Of a stretch of 64,000 bases of DNA, positions 56,901 through 64,000 are shown in pieces. A program made the position numbers and the translations under genes. The first letter of the stretch is position 1; every line of letters begins with the position of its first letter. Source of the DNA: Lepiota brunneoincarnata (taxonomy: Eukaryota > Basidiomycota > Agaricomycetes > Agaricales > Agaricaceae); NCBI GenBank assembly GCA_023014365.1, contig JAEBUN010000025.1, positions 558,001 through 622,000 of the forward strand, given 5' to 3'. The notes under the pieces were generated by a model. That model saw only the letters and a list, made by a program, of their open reading frames with translations, had not been told where the DNA came from and ran no database searches.

Positions 56901-58601
56901 GAAAGGTCTGGTTTCTCTGATGAGCGGTGTGCTAGTTTCCAACATTCCAATTCTGTCCATGTTCTTGTTTCTTGCATGTATGTCATTCTGACCAGTCTAG
57001 ACATGGACACTTTTGGGAAGGGAAGCCAATTCCCAAGATTTAGTTCAAGAGAGGGGGAGTCACTACAAGGTACATGTTTTTTTTTTGCTTTAACTTGTTT
57101 GTCACTTTTCTGAAGAATTCTGTTTCAAGCAAGGATCCCACCTCTAAGGTGATCTCAACAGCAGATGTGCAGACCATACTTATCCCTCAATTGCACAGTG
57201 AAAATGTTGCTCTAAACATTGGAAAAAGAAAAAGTGGTTCTGTTGGACTGAACAGTAGGAAGGGGCTCAAGAACAGGATTGACCTACAAGTGGTCCCAGA
57301 GCAACATCCTGGACTTGTAGCTTGGCACCTTAAAAGGCAGATTTGGTGAAAAGGTAGAAATGTTCATGGATTTTAATATAGATAGAGGGCTTATTTTCAC
57401 TAAGCTTAGCCAAAATTTGATAAGCTTAAGCTAATGCAAGTAGTATGAGATAGATAATGAACAGTTTCGTCTTTTAGGGTGTTCTGGGGGTGCATGCTGA
57501 CAGTGAAATTCAAGAGAGTAGTGTTTTTAGAGGTTAACAAACAGCCATTGAAGTTATTGTAGCCATACGGTGCAACAGTGAAAGGACAATTCCTGTCAAT
57601 TCAAAGCATGGGGTCTCTGGTCTCTGGTCTCTGGTCTCTGAACTCTGTTCTCTGTCTCTGTCTCTGTCTCTGGGTTGGTCAATGACCAAATAAATCACAC
57701 TTAATGACGCACACTAAATAGTCCTCTGAAACTGTTCTTGATCATGGCTCACAGACTTGTGTGTGGAAGCAGGGGTGAGACCTCTTGCTTCTCCACAAAC
57801 AAGTGTGACTGTATTTATATTGTTTAGATACATATGAGAGATAGTAAATATGAAATAGAAACAATAAGCTTAATTGTTACAGGCACTGTAGAATATTTTG
57901 GAAGGTTTGGCAGCATTTCTGCCTTGCCCTGGGTTATGGGTTTTTCTCTGATTGACAAATGGCAATCCAGCCAGACATGTTCCGTGCTTGTCTGCATTAT
58001 TCTGTGTCCACATGAGCATGTTAAGCCTCTGGATCAATTATGATCAGAATGTATAGTGGATGGACAATCCCTTGATCCATTGTAATTAATCTCAGTTAGG
58101 CAGTATGTCGAGGTGCCAGGACCCACAAAGCACTCATTAATTATGAGTCTTTGATATTTTCTAGGGTTTTGGGCATTGGTTGTCACCTCCCAAACATTGG
58201 ATGTTCCATTCCGTGGTCCAGTCATCATTATTGAGCTTGCTATAGGTGTAATACACCTGCAACAGCCACTTGGTACATTCTTTAGGTTTGAACTAATCCA
58301 AGTTCATCAGAAAACTGCTTGTAAGGTCCCTTGATGCGACTGGAGTATACTTGATAGGCTATGTAGAGTCCTGAATCCCTCCAGAGAGCATTCTGATAGC
58401 TTGGTTCACTAAGCTTAGTGATAATGAGCTGGTTTGAACACTTCTAAGGCTCAAATATCCTCAATTCAGTCAAACGGGCTACTATGGGACAGAGTACCAA
58501 TCCTCTGTAGAGTTCTTTAATGATATAGCCAATGATTCTATGTAGAGAATTGTTCTGGAGTACGGAATTCATGTATAGTTGTGAAATTAGCATATCATCG
58601 G
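56901..58601. other. CpG-poor stretch without a supported gene
   Basis: Only short frames occur; the longest (57074-57349) has no recognisable similarity. A simple repeat of GTCTCTG/TCTCTG units is at about 57610-57672. Probably old transposon debris. Confidence 0.5.
57610..57672. repeat. GTCTCTG / TCTCTG microsatellite
   Basis: Four GGTCTCT units followed by four TCTCTG-type units, slightly interrupted. Confidence 0.8.
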
Positions 58602-59132
58602 TGTAAGGGAAACTCTGGGTCATTGCTCACAACCTCAGATTCGGAATTCTGATCCCCAGACTCCCTGCATTCGGAAATGCGATCCCCAGCCCCTCTGCAT
58701 TCGGAAATCCGATTCCCAGCCTCCCTATGCTTGGAAATCCGACTTTCAGCCCTCCTGCATCCAGAATTCTGATTTACAGCCTCCCTGGGCCCGGAAATCT
58801 GTCCCCCAGCACCCTAGTACTTGGAATTCCCTCCTACACTCCTCTGCTGCAGATGTGAACCCTCACTGGTGCGCATGACCCTATCCTGAGCCCATCCCCA
58901 ACTATACTCACTTTAGGCATCCCTGACACCTCATGGCCATTTATGTAGAGTAGATTACTCAACTCGGACATTACGGCAGGTAGTATAAGTAGTGTAGGCA
59001 AGCTCGGAGAAACCTTACTCGATTCTCTAAGGTTTCTCCCTGCTCAGATATGTACTTGGTAGAAGTCCGGAAATGATACTAAGGTTTCTCCCTGCTCAGC
59101 CGATGCAACATGGTGACCAGGTCACCCTTACA
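58602..59132 (+). mobile_element. LTR, family B (B2), probable 5' LTR
   Basis: 531 bp, TGTAAGGG...CCCTTACA, with extra CGGAAATCCG-type repeats compared with B1. There is no target-site duplication around it; instead it is followed by ATTGGTGGCAAGGC, which is placed like a primer-binding site. So it may be the 5' LTR of an element whose 3' LTR lies beyond the window. Confidence 0.7.
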
Positions 59133-62100
59133 ATTGGTGGCAAGGCAAACAAGATGCTACCATACCTGAGGATACATCAGAAATGTTAGGGTGACCTGGG
59201 GGGCCTCGACAGCTCAGAGGGAGCTGAAAAGACACTGCAGGGGTATCCTAAGAGAATAGGATAGAGAAACCCCTGCAGGTGAAACTATGTATATATATGA
59301 CTTATATCATCAATATAAGTTGAACCAAACCTGGCTGTGGTGTCTGGGTGCTACACAAAGGGTAAACATGGTTGAAACCAATGTGAGGAGTGAGGGTGGC
59401 TGTCTAAAGTCTACAGGAATAAAGAGGGGCAAAAGGAGGTTAAGGAAAGTGTGGAGAGTGAAGGAAAAGGTTCATCTAGTCAATAAGGGGATATCTGGGG
59501 TATTTTGACTGTGGTTGGGGCTTAAGTGTTTAAAAGGAGGGATGTACAGTGTGTTGGGAGTGTTGCTGGGGTGTTTGGAGTGTCCCCTTACAAGAAACAG
59601 AAAAACAAACCATCAAGGATGAGCTTCTAGGGGAAGAATGGGAAGAACAACTTCTTTCTATGGAGTACCTGTTAGATGCAATGGTCACTCATGCATCATT
59701 ATTGAACTTAGGTATTGTCAATGGGTTTAGGTGTACATACACAGTTAACTGAACTAATCTGCACTCAGACCTCGATGTAGAAATGTGAATGGTGGACATC
59801 ACTGAATCTGTGTCCATAGAGGTGGAATTGCCAAGCAAAGGAGAAGGGAATGACTGTAGCACAATACTATCACAGGAACACCCTGGTCTGTTTTTTCCCT
59901 GCCTTTTCATACCCAGGATATCAATGGAAATTATTATGGAAGGGAGTAGATGTGTCAATAACAGCAAGAAGAACCAGCCTGATGTCAGCAAGAATAAGAA
60001 GGAAGTCCACTATAATGACCAGGATAGTGAGAATATCAATGATGATGATGAGAATGGTGAGAATGACTAGTATGGTAGCAACAATAGATGTAACCGAGAT
60101 CTCAACTGGAATTGTCACAGATTCAATGAAAGAAGGTCGGTGTCAAAGCATTGGTGACAGTGAAGAGAACAGCAAGTCCACTGCTGGTGAGAATGACAAT
60201 TCCAATATCAGGAGAGCCAGTGAATCCAATGGCCAGAACAAACATAACCATGGTGAGCATGGCAAGGCCAATAGCAAAAATGTCATCATTGACTGACAAT
60301 TGATTGTTTGTTAAATCTTGATACTACCATTGTAGAGAACTTTTTGAACACAGAAAAAGGTGGTGAAGAAAAGGGCAATGGAAATCATACTGGTCCTCAT
60401 GGTTGGTCATTCTATCAGTCTAACTATAGCAACCCCTAATTGTGTTTCAGAATGCATGGACAAAATGTCTTCATGGTCTCGTGAGGCACACCTACCTATA
60501 CTGCCAGCCCTAGATCCAATTATCAATGACTGGAGTGAAAAGGGTGTTGATAATACCGATAATATAGACAAAGATGATTGTCGGAGCAAAGCAATGACTA
60601 TTGATGGTATGTCTAGATTATCTTCCACATTGCATTCAGATAAACACTTGGTTTAGATAATGTTGTGTATCAGAGCAGTCAGGGGCATATTCACAAAGTT
60701 GTCCACCAAAGCAGCAGAGAAAGCTGTAGTGACAGTCATGACAATGCTCATGGTTAGTCATTTTCTTACTCTAGCTTGTCATCAGCTGATAACATTCCAG
60801 GATAAATGGATGAAGAGCAAGATGAGATTGAGGGGACAGGTACAGATGGCATATATCTCACTATATCACAATGCACACCTGGCTAACTGCAGGTCCCAGG
60901 TCATGACTTTGACAATCATAATGAAACATGTACCAATAACTCTGATGAAAATGATGCAATTGTGACTGACAGTATGTTTGGTATCCTTCTGCATTCCTTT
61001 TTGAATTATGACTGGGCTTAGGTGACCATCAGGGCAATGACATAGATATTCATGAAGCCAACCCCAAAAGCAACAGGAAATGGGTGTCTAGTGGTGTTCA
61101 AGTGGGGTCCATGGCTGCAGAAGAGAGTGACAGAATAATGAATATACAAGGTATACATTCCTTAGACTATCTTAAGTGTAGCTGACTCCTGTTCAGAAAA
61201 TGATGAAAACAATATCCCCCAGAGCAGAGTGCACCAAGGAACCCAAACAGCTATTGATATTGTAAGCCAAGATTTTTGTCACAAGTACTCCATCTCATTG
61301 GAGTTAGCATTGCTGTGGTTGTGCCTATCATCAAGGCTTGCATTCCAAGCACCCAATAACAACTGATGCCAGTTATGATGCTGATGATGACAGCAATGAA
61401 GATGAGACACAAATACACCATATGATCCAAAGTCATATCATGGACAAAAGCAAACAAAAAGCTGATAATGGAAGCTGAATTTACACTCCCAAGCATTTCA
61501 CTGAATTCAAGAATAGCCTGAAGGTATTTTAGTTCCTCTGTCCTGTGAATAGGATGAGTCATTTCATAGAGGGATATTCACAGAGCGTTTGGCAGGCATT
61601 ATGGATTCCAGAAGCCTTATTTGATTGAAATACCTTCTGAGGAACAAGTTGAATAGTTTTGATGGATAGGCAAAGCCATAGATGGTCCTGATCTAGCCAA
61701 CCTTAAATTGGATTTCATTGGCAGTTCTGTCTACACTCCTTGGAACAATCATGCAGCTCTACTCCTTGCCTGCAATTATGTAGCAAGAGAGGATGCATTC
61801 ATTGAGGATGAGACCCATACTCAGGAGCTTTTCATGGGGCACTTGAGAACCATTCACCACAACTATCACTCTAATAATGATGGCCAATCTGAGGAGCAGG
61901 TTGTACAAAAGGAGCAGGTTGCCCAAAGGGAAGGCAGCATTGCATGACAACACAAGGTATACAAGATTCTGCCACTTTCCACAGGACATCAATTGATATA
62001 GGTCATTTTGAACTTCAGGATCATCAGGAGGTGGCTGCCATGTACTATAGGTCACATGGGCCTTAGATGGAATGGTTAGCAGAGCTCTGGAAACACCTTC

Positions 62101-63245
62101 CTAAAGAGGTATATAGCAGTAATGAAGCTGTTTGGTACAGCACCATCCAATACAAGATTGCAAGGTGGTTCAGGAGCTTTGATGCCTTGCATATGTCAAT
62201 GCGATTCAGTGCAGATGGGAAGCCAGACCAGACAGCCCAGGTTGATTTCCTCATATTCACTATGTCAATTCAACAGTGATAGACATCCACTCTAAGGCTC
62301 CCAAAGGGCTTCCACAGAACTTCTATGATGACATTTGGTATCACAGTCTGGATACAATTCAACAGGAGGTGCTTGATGCACAGCCTGAATTGGATCTCTT
62401 ATTCCCCCTACCTATCCTTTGGTATGTTGTGTCAATATTATCAATAGCTACTCTCTCACACCAGAACCTGCAGCATTATAGAGTGATTCAAGCATGTTAG
62501 GGCATGTAAAGACTGACCCTTGCCACTAAATCACCCTTCTTTGACCCCTCTTGGAAATAGTCACTACATGAAGAGCTTGTCATGATCCCTTTATTGCACT
62601 TTAGGACACAAAGAAAGTGTTATATAGACATATACTTGTTACCTGCCATGCAACCTCCCACCCTTTGATGCCTCAATCATCCTTGAATAATTGTTCCCAG
62701 TTGAATCCAGCCAGAGTTGCTGCTTTGGAATGGCTTTGTGAGGTAGAGCAACATTTACATGCAGATGCTCTGGGATGAATTTATGTCCCACTCCTTTCAA
62801 TTTGTGGGTTCACCAGAAAACCATTCCATTATTGATTCATTCATCAAGCCCAATACACTACTCTTGGACATGGTCTCACCCAACAACTCCTTTGCCATGT
62901 CCCATGAGAGTTGGTTGGACCAGGAGCATCAGATGGCTAGGGACTTTCTCAACCACTATGCCAATGATGGAGAACTTGCACCATGATTGAGCTGCTTGCT
63001 CTTGGAGATACAAGCAGACAAAATGCATTTGAATCAGCTAAAGCAAGGTGAATGGAAGAGGCAGAGAAATCTAGTGCAGGAAGTGAATCAGGTCAACCCT
63101 GGTAAGCTGTGTGCTAGTGAACAAATGGACCTAACTCATGCCTTCTACAGGGGAGTATATGGTGTCACCATTCTTGGCCATGGATCCCTGATTGATCATC
63201 ATTTACATTACCACACTCTCCATTTACCTGCTCTCTGGCACTAAT
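59133..63245 (+). pseudogene. decayed internal region of the family B element, or captured ORF
   Basis: Starting at the presumed primer-binding site, a frame reads PEDTSETEKQ... and, once the inserted LTR A2 and one AGAAA are removed, continues DELLGEEWEEQLLSMEYLL. Further plus-strand pieces follow in changing frames: a Ser/Asn/Asp-rich hydrophilic part (59790-60300), FIGSSVYTPWNNHAALLLACNY (61708-61947), YSTIQYKIARWFRSFD (62067-62279) and the 62759-63244 pieces. I see no reverse transcriptase, integrase or protease motifs. The family is unrecognised; stops and frame changes are many. Confidence 0.4.
59184..59592. mobile_element. solo LTR, family A (A2), nested in family B element
   Basis: 409 bp, the same length as A1 with scattered differences, flanked by AGAAA (59179-59183, 59593-59597). 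Confidence 0.9.
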
Positions 63246-64000
63246 ATGCCAAAATTTCGAATATACCCAGAAAATCGAATTTAATTGACTTATACCCTCG
63301 GAATTGAGGCAGAAACTCTTGATAACCCTTAGCAATAGGGAATAAGAGGGCCAGAACGAGTCCCAAGTTGCTGGCCAGGCAAGGAAATACCTAGGATGTG
63401 ACCCAAGGCCCTAATATGTCAACTCATTGGCAAAGGGATAATTAATGATTAATGGTACATCATGGGTATACAAACATTCCTAGCTACGTTTGTCTGAAGC
63501 CACAAACCAAGGGAAAATAGAGTGAAACTCAACAGTTTATGATCTGAGGGGTCACCTGGAGAAGGAACAAGGCTATCTGATTTATTCACTAAAGTTTAGA
63601 TGTCTGGAGGAGATTCAGGGAACTCCAGGAGACTAAAATGGAAGGAGCCAACCCAATTATGGTGCCAAAACATCAGATAACCTAGTTGGGAAATGGGCTT
63701 CAATCATGAAACATAGGGAGAACTGCCAATGGGGTGAGTAGGAGGATGCATCAGCCATATGATATCACTTAGAATGGAAAAGCTAGAAAGGAAAAGGATG
63801 TGTAAGCTATTCCTAAATATGTATGAAGCACTGCATGTATTAGTAGTATAAAATAAGGCCATCAAGGGGGGGGCAGGGCAAGCATTCTGCCAGGATTCTT
63901 TCCCCCCATCAATTACAGTGTTTAACATCTCATTTGACCATCTGAACATGCCTGTTTGTCTGTGGAGTGATTGCTTCCTAGCTAAGACATTCATGAATGC
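63246..64000. other. CpG-poor non-coding end of window
   Basis: A TATAAAATAAGGCC stretch at about 63848 followed by a G run looks like an LTR or Pol II promoter, but I could not find paired ends. No gene is supported. Confidence 0.3.

Noticed and set aside
57074..57349. 91-codon frame in the CpG-poor region
   Set aside because: No similarity, no signal of coding in the surrounding DNA, and CpG-poor sequence raises chance open frames.
57610..57672. CRISPR-like or regulatory repeat
   Set aside because: Units of 6-7 bp without spacers; an ordinary microsatellite.
59921..60118. Ile/Leu-rich membrane-like frame on the minus strand
   Set aside because: It is the complement of an Asn/Asp-rich GAT/AAT repeat-like stretch in the plus frame; composition explains the hydrophobicity.
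63840..63880. 3' LTR of the family B element
   Set aside because: A TATAAAATAAGG promoter-like stretch is present, but the TGTAAGGG/CCCTTACA ends and the repeated CGGAAATCCG units of family B are not.

Overview
The window is a piece of a fungal nuclear genome, almost certainly an Agaricomycete (mushroom-forming class of Basidiomycota). Introns are 45-75 nt with GT/GC-AG ends, the tyrosinases are of the cytosolic mushroom type, there is an intron-containing tRNA-Pro, and nearly every gene is multi-exonic. I could not fix the genus. Gene models were spliced by hand; those called intact keep one frame across all exons.

Layout. 0.76-8.96 kb: a tandem array of three ~3.1-3.4 kb units, each with a small secreted Cys/Pro-rich protein gene (minus strand) and a C-terminal fragment of a substrate-binding-like protein (plus strand). 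9.1-13.1 kb: two ordinary genes, an F-box protein and an intact eight-exon Ctp1/CtIP/Sae2 homologue. 13.8-20.8 kb: a tandem pair of intact seven-exon tyrosinases. 20.9-29 kb: rearranged ground with relics of a small secreted six-cysteine protein family (here 'H'), a secreted ricin-B-type lectin gene, a tyrosinase relic, a relic of 'gene X', tRNA-Pro(AGG), and one intact H gene. 29.8-56.2 kb: segmental duplications and palindromes built from H, gene X (nuclear, unknown), an Ecm14-like inactive carboxypeptidase and an orphan multi-pass membrane protein 'M'. A ~9 kb segment (A, 33.8-42.8 kb) is repeated directly as B (47.7-56.2 kb). H is mirrored around 32.7 kb, and M is mirrored around a fold-back element at 42.5 kb. 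Between the A palindrome and B lies a broken nucleoporin gene, ndc1. 56.2-64 kb: CpG-poor retroelement territory with two LTR families (A and B), target-site duplications, nesting and decayed ORFs.

How it fits together. Where genes are duplicated, usually one copy stays open (M1, Ecm14-B) and the others carry frameshifts, nonsense codons or truncations. The tyrosinases, the lectin and the H genes share a ~90 bp upstream module that recurs at least nine times and is mirrored in head-to-head pairs, so the 13-33 kb interval may be a co-regulated secreted/defence-type cluster; that is an inference. The strongest structural story is the 540 bp fold-back element: next to M3 it sits unmirrored (and carries a solo LTR), while next to M1 the same element is the exact centre of an inverted duplication.
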